A model generated the notes under the pieces. It had not been told where the DNA came from, did not search any database, and saw only the letters and a program-made list of their open reading frames with translations. Source: Achatina immaculata (taxonomy: Eukaryota; Mollusca; Gastropoda; Stylommatophora; Achatinidae). From it: a stretch of DNA of 64,000 nucleotides. This document shows, piece by piece, positions 32,581 to 44,670 of the stretch. Both the position numbers and the translations under genes were made by a program. The stretch is taken from positions 25,854,427 to 25,918,426 of the forward strand of contig CM019713.1 in NCBI GenBank assembly GCA_009760885.1, read 5' to 3'. Every line of letters starts with the position of its first letter. Position 1 is the stretch's first letter.

Positions 32581-32964
32581 GGAGAATTATTCTGTTGTAA
32601 ATTTTCCAAGCTAATCCTTCCTGGTCTGCTCAGTCATTTTAAAAGACACAAATAGCAAGGGGCTAGTAAAGTCGGAGCCAACTGAATTCTGAGGTAGAAT
32701 CATCGAACTAGAGACAGGTTTTCTTCCCTCTCAAAAGTCTCCCTGTTAAAAAAAAAAGTACTGATTGAAAACAATTTCTGAGAAGGCAGAATTCTGCCCG
32801 CAAGGCAAAGAACACCAGGATACGCTTTATACACGAGCTGTCATAGCAGATGTTCACGTAAACAGACGGCCCGGTGGGTATGATTTGTCCGAAGTCTCAG
32901 CATGTCATGAGAGGAGGAGGTCGCCCGGTATCCAGGTCTTTCAGAAATGTACATTTCTGTCCAC
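32581..32964. other. No recognisable gene
   Basis: Unique-looking spacer between the mariner-bearing array and the next minisatellite. Nothing identified. Confidence 0.45.
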
Positions 32965-34121
32965 TCAGACATCCCCAAGACCCAGACATCCCCAAGACTC
33001 AGACAACCCAAGACCAGGACTCAGACATCCCCAAGACCCAGACTGAGACATCCTCAAGACTCAGGCATCCCCAAGACTCAGACTCAGACATCCCCAAGAC
33101 TCGGACATCCCCAAGACTCAGACATGACTCAGACTCAGACATCCCCAAGACTCAGACATCCCTAAGACCAGGACTCAGACATCCCCAAGACCCAGACTGA
33201 GACATCCTCAAGACTCAGGCATCCCCAAGACTCGGACATCCCCAAGACTCAGACATCCCCAAGACCAGGACTCAGACATCCCCAAGACTCAGACATCCCC
33301 AAGACCAGGACTCAGACATCCCCAAGACTCAGACATCCCCAAGACCAGGACTCAGACATCCCCAAGACTCAGACATCCCCAAGACCAGGACTCAGACATC
33401 CCCAAGACCCAGACTGAGACATCCCCAAGACTCAGACTCAGACATCCCCAAGACTCAGACTCAGACATCCCCAAGACTCGGACATCCCCAAGACTCAGAC
33501 ATCCCCAAGACTCAGACATCCCCAAGACCAGGACTCAGACATCCCCAAGACCCAGACTGAGACATCCTCAAGACTCAGACTCAGGCATCCCCAAGACTCA
33601 GACTCAGGCATCCCCAAGACTCAGACTCAGACATCCCCAAGAGACTCAGACTCAGACATCCCTAAGACTCAGACTCCTCCAAGACTCAGACATCCCCAAG
33701 ACCCAGACTCAGACATCCCCAAGACCCAGACTCAGACATCCCCAAGACTCAAACTCAGACATCCCCAAGACCCAGACTGAGACATCCCCAAGACTCAAAC
33801 ATCCCCAAGACTCAAACTCAGACATCCCTAAGACCCAGACTCAGACATCCCCAAGACTCAAACATCCCCAAGACTCAAACTCAGACATCCCCAAGACCCA
33901 GACTGAGACATCCCCAAGACTCAAACATCCCCAAGACTCAAACTCAGACATCCCCAAGACCCAGACTCAGACATCCCCAAGACCCAGACTCAGACATCCC
34001 CAAGACTCAGACATCCCCAAGACCCAGACTCAGACATCCCCAAGACCCAGACTCAGACATCCCCAAGACCCAGACTCAGACATCCCCAAGACCCAGACTC
34101 AGACATCCCCAAGACCCAGAC
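32965..34121. repeat. Minisatellite of 17-23 bp units
   Basis: The base unit is CATCCCCAAGACTCAGA. Extra CTCAGA or CCAGGA hexamers give 23-bp units, and combinations such as GACCAGGACTCAGACATCCC recur in blocks (33180-33400). The cytosine-rich strand is +. Frames reading PKTQTSPRLR come from the array. Confidence 0.92.
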
Positions 34122-35109
34122 TATCTCTTCTCTAATGTTTATACCATCCAACTCTTATAAATGGTACATTTCTGTGGACTATGACGCCATTAAAAAAAAA
34201 AAGTCCTAGCCCACAGCCCTGTTTCATAGATACTATATTAAACTTGTCACCGGTTTCATTCCTGGTGCTTTTGTTGTATTTCTTATAGAACATTCATTAT
34301 TTGTATCTTTTATGTACTTTTAAATACATTTTAACCTCTTTAGTGGTGTTTCTCATGGAACATCCCTTATTTGTACCTTTTATCGCCATCTGCATGTATG
34401 ATCATGCTCGTCTTTATCACTTAAACCACACACAACATTAGTGCGCTTATTTGTATGTTGCTTCCTTCATGAGGGCTTTTGTTTGGTCGCACTCTGTTCT
34501 CTGATGATCAACAGAGTCACTCAGAGTCAGTTAATTCAGTTCTGTGTGGCCGTGTGCTAGCGCTGTTTACCTGCATAATCCTAAGTGTAAAGCTGTTGGC
34601 CCGGTTTGTGGACTTTATTGTCTCCCCTTTCTGTTTATTTTGTTTCGTTTATCCCCTCTTGTCACATTTAGAGAGTTCCCGTGATACTCTCACGCTATTC
34701 TTCAGTACATTTTTTTCCCATGGAATGTACCCGTTGCTGGTATGACACGCTGTTAAATTCAGGGAGTAAAGTGATCAAGACCCTATCTGTCATCCCCGGC
34801 CTTGTGCTGTAGTTACGTAATAGATCGATATCACAGGCCAGGCAACTGGAGTAGGGCGTCTCCAAGACTCCGTCCTTCATTGACATCTGGAGGTACTGGT
34901 AATCAGATCAGCACAACAGGGGCTTCTTTATGGCACATAAAGTGCGCGAGAGACCATGTGGAGTCCGATTAAGGAAGTTTGGATTATGTGGAATATTTGA
35001 AATTGTGTGAATGTTGTTGATTTAATGCTAAGTTGGGGGAGGGGGGTCGAGGCGAAATCATGATTGTTTTCATGAGTTTCGGTAAATGAAAACATGATTG
35101 TTACTTAAC
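34122..35109. other. No recognisable gene
   Basis: Mixed sequence with short frames, including a hydrophobic one at 34479-34745. No family or splice support. Confidence 0.45.
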
Positions 35110-35230
35110 ACTGTGCATGTGTTGTTATGGTTACCCAAAAACTATGCATGTGTTGTTATAGTTACCAGAAAACTTTGCATGTGTTGTTATAGTTAGCCGA
35201 AAACTATGAATGTGTTGTTATAATTACCTG
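35110..35230. repeat. 31-bp tandem repeat, about 4 units
   Basis: The unit is built on TGCATGTGTTGTTATAGTTA plus CCAGAAAACTT. The units differ by several point changes. Confidence 0.85.
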
Positions 35231-35485
35231 ATTTCTCTTACCTCTACATTTTTCCTAACACTGTTGACAAAACAGAAAGCTACATATACGCTTGACATTC
35301 GCCTTTAAGTTGACACGCATAGTTGTAAACAATACTGCTTTTGTATGTGGGCCCCACAAGGAAAAAAATGTGCGTGTGTAATCAGATATTTTAAGTCACA
35401 GACTGCACTTTATATAAAATGTGAGTGGGGGTAATTTTACACTTTATTCCCATTGATCACAGCGTCGACATAAATATACACACGA

Positions 35486-35531
<46 letters not shown>

Positions 35532-35535
35532 GAGA
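35486..35535. repeat. (GA)n microsatellite
   Basis: About 40 bases of GAGAGA followed by purine-rich sequence. Further on, an (ACC)n and (GCC)n stretch lies at about 35680-35714. Confidence 0.9.
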
Positions 35536-35771
35536 GAGATGGAGGGGGGGAAGAGAGAATTATGGTATTAGAGTTTGTTGTGTATGGAGTCAGTACACCA
35601 GACCTATCTTTTCTACTGTCCTTTATAAACTGTACATTCCTGGGACTCCCTGCTCCGAAGCAGCGGTGGGTTAACTACCACCACCACCGCCACCACCACC
35701 ACCGCCGCCGCCGCATAATAATCGGTATTTGCACAGTTTTTTTCCTTCTTTTTTTTTTACTCCGGGCCCAT

Positions 35772-36097
35772 AGGCTTAAGCCTATTCAACCTAACGGCTC
35801 CACTACCCCGAAGCCCCTAGGCTTAAATCTATTCAGCCTTAGGATAATCCTCAACTACCTCGAAACCCCTAGGCTTAAACCTATTTTAACCTAACGGCTA
35901 ATCCTCCACTACCCGGAAGCCCCTAGGCTTAAACCTATTCAACCTAACGGCTAATCCTCCACTACCCGGAAGCCCCTAGGCTTAAACCTGTTTTAACCTA
36001 ACGGCTAATCCTCCACTACCCGGAAGCCCTTAGGCTTACACCTATTCAACCTAACGGCTAATCCTCCACTACCCGGAAGCCCCTAGGCTTAAACAAG
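35772..36097. repeat. 53-bp minisatellite, about 6 units
   Basis: The unit runs CCTAGGCTTAAACCTATTCA, ACCTAACGGCTAATCCTCCA, CTACCCGGAAGCC. The first units are more diverged than the later ones. Confidence 0.92.
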
Positions 36098-36129
36098 TCC
36101 TTAATGCCACCGAAAGATGTTCAGCACAA

Positions 36130-36430
36130 GTTTAGTAGAGAATAATTAGGAACAACTTTGTACTTGTACGAACTGCATGTAACTGCGAGCTGTTGTTCTT
36201 TGCAGCCGATGCTGTAGAGATATTGAGGCACAGCATCGTATCGGCGTGGGAGCGGGTTATGGTGGCTACTTTTTTCAGTCTCGGAGTACAGGTAAAAAGC
36301 AGGGGGTATGCAGTGCTTCTTTAGCAGACTCCACCACCATGGGGACTGTGGCGATCCCCGCCCCATTAGGCAGGCTAGGCCTTTTACTGGGGGTACCACG
36401 GAGAGGAGGACAGGGTTTTGATCAGCTACT
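36130..36430 (+). repeat. Dispersed repeat flanking the 34-bp satellite
   Basis: Matches the reverse complement of 12840-13110: TTTGCAGCCGATGCTGTAGA, GGCACAGCATCGTATCGGCG, then GGGGGTACCACGGAGAGG and GACAGGGTTTTGATCAGC. It continues past the array at about 37285 with GATTGCCTCATCGGGCG, which matches the other side of the 12.8-kb copy. Confidence 0.78.
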
Positions 36431-37288
36431 GATCGCCAACCCTGACGCTGGCATATCAGCTATGGGTAGCTAACCCTGACTCTAGCATATCATCTATGGG
36501 TCGCCAACCCTGACGCTGGCATATCAGCTATGGGTCGCTAACCCTGACTCTAGCATATCATCTATGGGTCGCTAACCCTGACGCTAGCATATCATCTATG
36601 GGTCGCTAACCCTGACGCTAGCATATCATCTATGGGTCGCTAACCCTGACGCTAGCATATCAGCTGTGGATCGCTAACCCTGACGCTAGCATATAAGCTA
36701 TGGTTCGCTAACCCTGACGCTGGCATATCAGCTGTGGGTCGCTAACCCTGACGCTAGCATATCAGCTATGGATCGCTAACCCGGACGCTAGCATATCAGC
36801 TATGGTTCGCTAACCCTGACGCTGGCATATCAGCTGTGGGTCGCTAACCCTGACGCTAGCATATCAGCTATAGATCGCTAACCATGACGCTAGCATATCA
36901 GCTGTGGGTCGCTAACCCTGACGCTAGTATATCAGCTATGGTTCGCTAACCCTGACGCTAGCACATCAGCTATGGGTCGCTAACCCTGGCGCTAGTATAT
37001 CAGCTATGGGTCGCTAACCCTGACGCTAGCATATCGGCTATGGGTCGCTAACCCTGACGCTAGCATATCAGCTATGGGTCGCTAACCCTGACGCTAGCAT
37101 ATCGGCTATGGGTCGCTAACCCTGACGCTAGCATATCAGCTGTGGGTCGCTAACCCTGACGCTAGTATATCAGCTATGGTTCGCTAACCCTGACGCTAGC
37201 ACATCAGCTATGGGTCGCTAACCCTGGCGCTAGTATATCAGCTATGGGCCGCTAACCCTGACGCTAGCATATCGGCTATGGGTCGCTG
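36431..37288. repeat. 34-bp satellite, about 25 units, inside a dispersed repeat
   Basis: The unit is GCTATGGGTCGCTAACCCTG plus ACGCTAGCATATCA. Variants (GGTTCG, ATCGGC, GCGCTAGTATA) recur at intervals, and the order GTATATCAGCTATGGTTCG to GGCGCTAGTATATC is seen twice, near 36925-37020 and 37165-37250. This suggests duplication of blocks of several units. Left and right flanks are the two halves of a repeat that carries about one unit at 12.8 kb. Confidence 0.93.
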
Positions 37289-37370
37289 ATTGCCTCATCG
37301 GGCGTTTTCACCCCCTAATTAGGAAAAAAAAACCCGTAACTTTAACAGTGTGTTTATATTGTGCGTTTAC

Positions 37371-37610
37371 AGGAGACAGTGTACACTCGACACTGTCCTG
37401 ACATTACTTCCTGTGTTAAGGAGACAGTGTACACTCGACACTGTCCTGACATTACTTCCTGTGTTAAGGAGACAGTGTACACTCGACACTGTCCTGACAT
37501 TACTTCCTGTGTTAAGGAGACAGTGTACACTCGACACTGTCCTGACATTACTTCCTGTGTTAAGGAGACAGTGTACACTCGACACTGTCCTGACATTACT
37601 TCCTGGGTTA
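37371..37610. repeat. 48-bp satellite, 5 units, with an internal hairpin
   Basis: The unit is GGAGACAGTGTACACTCGAC, ACTGTCCTGACATTACTTCC, TGTGTTAA. Units 1-4 look identical. ACAGTGT and ACACTGT in each unit are inverted repeats separated by seven bases. As 48 is a multiple of 3, frames stay open on both strands. These are not genes. Confidence 0.93.
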
Positions 37611-37710
37611 GATACGAGCGATTGATGTTTAATTATGACCATTTTCGTTTTTTAAGATGATATTACTGTTCTTGTTGTCTGTCCCTGGAGCGCTGCTCTT
37701 ATAGGCTGTG

Positions 37711-37812
37711 TTCATCATCATCATCATCAGGTGCCGTGCCGACTGGCGTTGGCTGTTATGCTTCTCCAGAGTACCCGATCCTTCATGCAGGCCATCAGTT
37801 CAGTTGGTGATC
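37711..37812 (-). mobile_element. Short LINE-B 3'-end insertion
   Basis: A 9-bp direct repeat TAGGCTGTG flanks it (37702-37710 and 37813-37821). It is the same 3' segment as at 14637-14748 and 46232-46325, ending in (TGA)n on the minus strand. Length 102 bp. Confidence 0.88.
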
Positions 37813-40344
37813 TAGGCTGTGGTGTGTTATTTTTTTATTGCTGCAGACTTTTATATTCCGCTACTCCTTTCATCGTGATACTGGAGCCAGCTGAGCTGCT
37901 CTATCTCCTCAGCCAAGCCACTGAAGTTCACCCCCGCCCCGGGTCTGTTGGTATGTATATGATTCAGCATCATCACAGCTTCGTCTGCAAAGAACAGCAG
38001 CTCACAGCTCCAAAGGAGATCGTGAAAAGTAGGGCTATACAAAGTGATTGATGTACCTACTTATTTATGTTATGCTGTTCCTTTAAAAGATCTTCTCTGG
38101 CACCGTTATATGTACGTATGGACGGGATACAAACATGGTCCGTTCTTCAGCGTCTTGTAAGTCGCTACGTCATAAACTATCACATACAAGTAGTTTTAAG
38201 TTACCGAGCAAGAGACCTGGAGATAGCCCTCAGATAGATCGATCTGTGGGTGAAACTCGGGTTAAAATAAACACCGTTAACAAGATCCGTGTTTGCATAT
38301 TCAGCACCTGTAGGAAAGCCATCAGGCGTGGGGCACGGTCGATTTCACAACTCTGGAAATTACTGTACTTACTCGGAGAGAGAGTGTGTGTGTGTGTGTG
38401 TGGTGAGTGAGTGGGTAGGTGATTGGGTGGGCGAGTGAGTGATATAATCCGTTGAAATGACCTTTTGCCTTAGTATACACTTGATTAATCTGTGATAAAA
38501 GGCGGTATCTGAAGTTACTCGTGGATTTTGGATACTTCTGGAATATGGAATAAATTCGGCGCGCGCGCGCATATATATATATATAATTTATATGAATAAT
38601 TTTATTGCTCTGAACAAATCTCAAATGGTCAACAGCGCTTTTCATAAATAACGATTTACAAATAACAGTGAACTCAGATTTGCAGCTGAACGATTTAGAA
38701 AGTAACTTAGAAAATATCAGGAAAGAAAGTAACTTAGAAAATATCAGGAAAGCTTTCGGAAGACCGCTGAGAGAAATGATAGCGTTGATGATGACAGTTC
38801 TGATTTTATAATAATTGCGATCTGTGACCTAGAAATTTCTGACGTAGATGTGTCTGTGGATAACTTGAACCGGGAATTTGAACAATTTAAGAGGAGATAA
38901 CCCAGCACAGAGGTCACTTGTAGTAGAGGAGTTATGTGTGCCTGTTTGTGTGTTTGTGTGTAACCTGTGGCTCAAGGACTTTTCAGAAACTGTCGTGAAA
39001 ATCCGTTACTTATTCTTTGTGTGTCCAGAAGAGCAGGTGCTTCGTTAGTGTATGAAATGCGTTGTTAAAATTACAAATAGATAAGTGGTGATCACACATC
39101 TTTGTAAATCAGCTTACAAGTTTTCGTGTACACGAGCGCTGTGTAAAGCTGATAGACTGGAGACAGTGTGCCAGATTCTGTATAACTCTTATTAGTGTGA
39201 GAAGTAATGTGATAGGCGACTGATACAAGACTTTTATTGTGTGTACTGTCCTTAGTGCTTGAGGTATATATATATATATATACTTTTTTTTTTCGTTGGC
39301 TGTGGATTTTAGTGAAGTTTTTCTTTCCCCACTATTGTGGTGAGCTCCTCATGATGTCGTCTGTTTTGCTTGATTCATCGAAGAGCCCAGTGCGCAGATG
39401 AATCTGTTGTGCTTGGCTGTACAATATGCAGTAGAAAACAAGGCCTTTTTGCAGCATTATATCGTTAGCTATTCATACCAGAGCCCATGGTGATATTAAC
39501 AGCGCGAGTGAACCACAGGAAAGTCTAGCGTGGGAGAGTGTTCAGAGAAGAAGAAGAAGAAGAATTTCATGCTGTTCATCAGCATTTAGTTTACAATGAA
39601 GGTTCTTCCAGGTTTCCTTTCGTATCACGTGTTTTCTCGTTCTGGAGCTCGCCAGAGCTGAATAACCGAACGTTAACTTGCCATCTCCTAAGATGATATT
39701 TGTTAGTCACGCATCACGCGGACCGCAGCAACACCAGTACCCTGAGCTTTTGCCCACGCCGTTTTCACTTTCCAGTTGGAGCTACCAGAACTACATGAAT
39801 AATTTTGAACAAGTTCTATTTATATGTAAATCTCACGTGACTCATTCCAATACGAAATGACATCTGCAATAGTACGTCCCTTTTTCAGAGCAGGTGATCC
39901 GTATCCCAAGAATATCAAGCGCGACACGGCTGTCAGGTGTAGCGCCGGCAGCCCCGTCACTGCACCCCAGCATTGCCAATGATTATCGGCATCGCTGACG
40001 AGCAAGTACGTCACTAAAAGATCGTTACCCGCGTAACTCGTGGTCGGAGTCTCTCGTTCAATTTGATGTACTCCACATTTTTTTTTTTAGATTATCTGTT
40101 GGACTGTGTCTCCCATGGGTGTATCAGGCGTAGAAAATTCAGGTGAATTCGCTGTATTATGCACACAATTCAGTTTTTTTGTGCTGTATTTCGTATGGGC
40201 TAGCGCTTATACAGTGAGGCTGTGTATTTCTTTATGTGTTGTGCAGGTGAACGCGTTACAGATCCGTATCGTATGTACAGGAATTTTGAAGATTTTTTTT
40301 TTCCCCCTTTAAATTTGACTTTGAACTGTGGTGTTTTCTTGGTG
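37813..40344. other. No recognisable gene; short simple repeats
   Basis: Contains (TG)n near 38387-38402, a (CG)n to (AT)n transition near 38561-38585 and (AT)n near 39264-39282. A frame at 38135-38410 (MVRSSASCKSLRHKLSHTSS start) is open before the TG repeat but has no family match that I know. One ATG-less frame at 38733-38900 is listed separately. Confidence 0.45.
38733..38900 (+). CDS. Possible coding fragment, unidentified
   Basis: A frame of 55 codons between two stops reads LRKYQESFRKTAERNDSVDD, then SDFIIIAICDLEISDVDVSV, then NLNREFEQFKRR and a stop. Its composition is balanced and looks protein-like, but there is no ATG, no fixed splice site and no family I recognise. A 23-base segment (GAAAGTAACTTAGAAAATATCAG) is duplicated just upstream. 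It may be an exon end, a decayed element or chance. Confidence 0.15.
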   Translation, partial: LRKYQESFRKTAERNDSVDDDSSDFIIIAICDLEISDVDVSVDNLNREFEQFKRR

Positions 40345-40475
40345 TTGAAATGTGTGGAGTTTCTGGGAGCTAAAGTTGTTGAAATGTGTGGAGTTTCTGG
40401 GAGCTAAAGTTGTTGAAATGTGTGGAGTTTCTGGGAGCTAAAGTTGTTGAAATGTGTGGAGTTTCTGGGAGCAGT
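40345..40475. repeat. 34-bp tandem repeat, about 4 units
   Basis: The unit is TGTTGAAATGTGTGGAGTTT plus CTGGGAGCTAAAGT. The units are nearly identical. Confidence 0.92.
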
Positions 40476-40499
40476 TTTAGTTTTCATAGCCGAATGTAT

Positions 40500-40615
40500 A
40501 AACTAGGTTTTTAATATCCCAGTGGTTAAATCACTCGCTTCTTGTCCTGAAGGACAGCGGTTCTAGCCATCTCGTACGTGCCCAGTCTGGCTATAGAAAT
40601 AAGTACTTTGGCCCT
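40500..40615 (+). mobile_element. tRNA-like SINE head (tentative)
   Basis: CCCAGTGGTTAAATCACTCG resembles an A-box region, and GGACAGCGGTTCTAGCCATC, about 30 bases on, resembles a B box (GGTTCNANNCC). A TGGCTATAGAAATAAGTACT stretch follows, then the minisatellite begins. No second copy was found in the window, so this is weak. Confidence 0.3.
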
Positions 40616-41035
40616 CTTGGAGAAAGAAGGGAGGTCACTGATTCTGTCCCTCTTAGAGAAAGAAGAGAGGTCACTGATTCTGCTCCTCTTGGAGGAAGAA
40701 GAGTGATTCTGTTCCTCTTGGAAAAAGAAGGGAGGTCACTGATTCTGCTCTTCTCGGAAAAAGAAGGGAGGTCACTGATTCTGCTCCTCTTGGAAAAAGA
40801 AGGGAGGTCACTGATTCTGCTCCTCTTGGAAAAAGAAGGGAGGTCACTGATTCTGCTCCTCTTGAAGAAAGAAGGGAGGTCACTGATTCTGCTCCTCTTG
40901 AAGAAAGAAGGGATGTCACTGATTCTGCACCTCTTGGAGAAAGAAGGGAGGTCACTGATTCTGCACCTCTTGGAGAAAGAAGGGAGGTCACTGATTCTGC
41001 TCCTCTTGAAGAAAGAGGGGTGGTCACTGTTTCCG
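40616..41035. repeat. 36-bp minisatellite, about 11 units
   Basis: The unit is GATTCTGCTCCTCTTGGAAA plus AAGAAGGGAGGTCACT. Variants include TTGAAG for TTGGAA. Frames of about 118 codons on both strands result from the 36-bp period. Confidence 0.93.
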
Positions 41036-41107
41036 TCTGTTTTGTATGCTAATATATGAAAGAAAGTAGTGACGTTAATACCATAAGTGACGTTAATACC
41101 ATATCAT

Positions 41108-41274
41108 ATGTGTGTCTCAGTAACGTGACACAGGGAGGTAATCGTGTCTCAGTAACGTGACACAGGGAGGTAACTATGTCTCAGTAGCGTGACACAGGGA
41201 GGTAACTATGTCTCAGTAGCGTGACACAGGGAGGTAACTATGTCTCAGTAGCGTGACACAGGGAGGTAACTACT
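41108..41274. repeat. 32-bp tandem repeat, about 5 units
   Basis: The unit is AACTATGTCTCAGTAGCGTG plus ACACAGGGAGGT. The first two units read GTGTCTCAGTAACG. Confidence 0.9.
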
Positions 41275-41489
41275 CGGGCTTTGTTAAGTTTTAAATGATT
41301 AGTACGACTTTTACTTTGAATGTAAGAGTTTCAGTCCCGCGCTTTAAAACATAGTGTGGGGTGGATGAAGGGGCTTTTCTGACTGTTATATGTTCTTCTT
41401 TTACTCCCGATTGATATGGGACAGGCTGTATTGTAGCACGATGTAAGTATCATTAGAACTGCAGCTACTTCCTGCAGGTCCGTGCTTTA

Positions 41490-42040
41490 CTTGAAGAGGC
41501 TGGCAGTCATATTAGAAGACACGGAAGCAAGCGCGCAGAGACTAGGCTCTACTTGAAGAGGCAGGTAGTCATATTAGAAGACAAGGAAACAATCGCATAG
41601 AGACTCTACTTGAAGAGGCAGGCAGTCATATTAGAAGATAAGGAAACAATCGCATAGAGACTCTACTTGAAGAAGCAGGCAGTCATATTAGGAGATAAGG
41701 AAACAATCGCATAGAGACTAGACTCTACTTGAAGAGGCAGGCAGAGTCATATTAGAAGACAAGGAAGCAAGCGCGCAGAGACTAGACTCTACTTGAAGAG
41801 GCAGGTAGTCATATTAGAAGACAAGGATGCAAGCGCATAGAGATTAGACTCTACTTGATGTGGCAGGCAGAGTCATATTAAAAGACAAGGAAACAAGCGC
41901 ATAGAGATTAGACTTTGCCTGAAGAGGCAAGCAGTCATATTAGAAAACAAGGAAACAAGCCCGCAGAGACTAGACTTTACCTGAAGAGGCTGGTAGTCAT
42001 ATTAGAAAACAAGGAAACAAGCCCGCAGAGACTAAACTTT
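41490..42040. repeat. Minisatellite of about 57-64 bp, about 9 units
   Basis: The unit is built on ACTCTACTTGAAGAGGCAGG, CAGTCATATTAGAAGACAAG, GAAACAAGCGCATAGAGACT. Length varies through small indels at the unit joints. Confidence 0.9.
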
Positions 42041-44200
42041 ACAGTATAAACATACTACAGCTGATTATGCCGGTCAGGTTTTGGTAGTCATGAGAGAAGT
42101 TGTTGGATGATGCCCCATGTTTTAACCTTTGATATGCACTTGAAGAAAACATCTTAATGGAGGAAATTATGCTTGTACAAACATATCCAGACGTCAGAGA
42201 GTGGCCAGAAAAGTCTGATAAGACATTCACGGGACAGCGGAATTATTGACCCATGTTATCATCTTGAGCCGTGGACAGATAAGGGCATGGTTGAACAGTC
42301 AAGCTGTCTTCCTCTTTTGTTCGGTCGTTGACACACGCTCTGAACCGAGTTGGTCTACCACTGCAGTGAGCACGATAAACAGAAGATCTGGAAGGCTTCA
42401 TTTAAATTGATCCTCTCCTCGCAACAATCAACTTACGCAGTGAATTATTGACTCGCGTTGCTCCTAGAGTTCTGTGTCGAAAATATCCCATTCTCGGCTG
42501 CCCGGAGGTTACTTTTGTTTATAGTATCTATTGGCGACGGCCAATCAAGTGCCTCGTTTCTAGTTAAACCGGTTTGGCGAGGTTAATGTTGTGGTTTCAG
42601 AATAACTGATACGGTTTGTGTGATGTAATTTTCTTCTGTGTACTGCGCCTTTATTTTAAAGTGGCATGATTTTGTTTACGGAAGTAAACAAGAGGGTCTG
42701 CATCTAATCCAGTTGTAGTTCAGTTACTGTCTTGTTTATGGAACATTGAATAGTTTGTTTTTTTTTTAGCTCTAACTGTAGAAAAGTTTTGTAGGAAGTT
42801 TGTTATAGTGTAATACGTCGTCTCTTAATCCACGTGGATTCATCCGCGTCCCTTTCTGTATTTGCTCGTACGGTTTTCGTAGTTTGTCAGTTTTCTTGTA
42901 ATAGTTTGCATGTAAGGAGTGTCTCTTCCTTTATTCTGTGCTTCGTTTTCTTTCTTTTCTTCGTTCCTTTTACCATTCATTCATTTCCCTTTATTTGCTC
43001 TTCCCCATTCAGTGCTTCCTTCATTTCATTATTCATTTCCCTTTATTTCTTCATCCCTTCCATCTTTCATTTTATATTTATCCCATTTTCAACCCTTCCA
43101 TTCCATCCTTTTTATCTTTCGTTCGTTTTCTTTCCTTTTCTTTCCTTTCCTCATCCCTTCCATTCCTTCCTTTCATCTTTCGTTCTTTTTATTTCCCTTC
43201 TTCACCACCTTCATTTCCATCCTTTATATTTCCATTCATTCCATTTTTCTCCTCGCTTTCATCATTCACTCCATTTATTTCCTTTCTTCTTCCTCTACTT
43301 CCTTTTCATTCAGTATTTCTAACACTTATGTTGTGATAAATTGTAAGGAAGATGTACTTTTATCTTGACCAAACCTTTCATTGTTAGGACTTCATTGCAG
43401 AAAATCTTTCCCCCAGTTCTTTCTCACGTAGATCTGTCATATTCCGTCTTGGTTATTTGTTCTATTTTTGAAATATTAGTGATGTTTTGTTCTAAAAATT
43501 GTCAGCTTCTCCATATTGCAGAGCTGCAGTGTTGAGTTTGCGTCAATAACACACAAGAACTGCTGTTTGTATCGGGAAGCGGATTTAAAAGGGAGAAGAC
43601 ACTATAGAGGAAAAAACAAACCAGTAGGGTTTAAGCCAGTTCATAGAAGTGGGCTTCAGAAGCGTGATTGCTGTACAGTATTGGGGAAACGCCGCCTTGT
43701 ATTGATAGACAGTCCGGCGCTATATGTAAGTGTGTTTATCTCATTGTCAGACCTGAAATAGGTTAAAGATAAAGGCTGTTAATACGTTGCTTTTGCTTGA
43801 AGATCTCGCGTGTAATAGACTCAAGTATATTATGTATGTAATAAAAGAGGCTAATAAAATTTGATTGCTGTTATAAACAAAGCTTATAATGCAAGTTCTT
43901 TATAACTGATAAGCGTTTTATTTTTTAAATAGGCCAAGTCTCGTGTTTTTATTAGACTAGGTTAGCGTTAGATGACCTATCTTTTTCTTTCATTCGCCAG
44001 CATACACTCTGTATGACGTGTAATCCAGTGCACTTTGTCGGGTACCCAGATATTTTGTCATTAACGCAATCCGTTCAGCTGTGGCAGCTGGAACTCGAGC
44101 CAAGTGTTTTCGGTGCGAGAGACCGCGTCACAGTGGATTCAGCTAAAATATGTCTTTCATGGGAAATGTGGAAACAGCAACTATTAGTTTCTACCCCCGG
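42041..44200. other. No recognisable gene; TTC-rich tract
   Basis: A pyrimidine-rich tract with TTCATTCC, CCATTCC and TTTCC motifs runs from about 42920 to 43320 and keeps long frames open in all three + frames, so these are compositional. A small frame at 43516-43761 has no support. Confidence 0.5.
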
Positions 44201-44204
44201 AGTC

Positions 44205-44670
44205 GTTGTATTATCTTTCTCAGTCCTTTGTGTTATCTCAAGAGTTGGGGGTACAACCATCTTTCTCGATTCTGGTGTTATATCAAGAGTTAGGGTACAA
44301 CTGTCTTTCTCAATTTTGGGTGTTTTCTCAGAGTTAGGGTACAGCCAACTTTATTGATTGTTTTCTAAGAGTTAGGGTACAACCAACTTTGTCAGTATTG
44401 GGTGTTTTCTCAGAGCCAACTTTGTCAGTATTGAATGTTTTCTAAGAGTTAGGGTACACCAACTTTGTCAATATTGGATGTTTTCTCAGAGCCAACTTTG
44501 TCAATATTGAATGTTTTCTAAGAGTTAGGGTACAATCAACTTTGTCAATATTGGATGTTTTCTCAGAGCCATCCTTCGCAATATTGGATTTTTTCTCAGA
44601 GCCATCCTTCGCAATATTGGATGTTTTCTCAGAGCCATCCTTCGCAATATTGGGTGTTAGCCTTCGTAAC
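44205..44670. repeat. Degenerate minisatellite
   Basis: Alternating units contain CAACTTTGTCAATATTGGAT, GTTTTCTCAGAGCCA and GTTTTCTAAGAGTTAGGGTA. The later part changes to CATCCTTCGCAATATTGGAT. The period is about 35-70 bp and irregular. Confidence 0.8.

Noticed and set aside
36431..37288. Telomere-like CTAACCC motifs
   Set aside because: CTAACCC occurs once per 34-bp unit within a different sequence, not as tandem hexamers.
37371..37610. CRISPR-like array of regular repeats
   Set aside because: The 48-bp units are directly joined with no variable spacers, there are no cas genes, and the context is eukaryotic.
42834..43368. Hydrophobic frames of 132-162 codons in all three + frames
   Set aside because: Caused by the TTC-rich, stop-poor tract. 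Simultaneous opening in three frames argues against coding.
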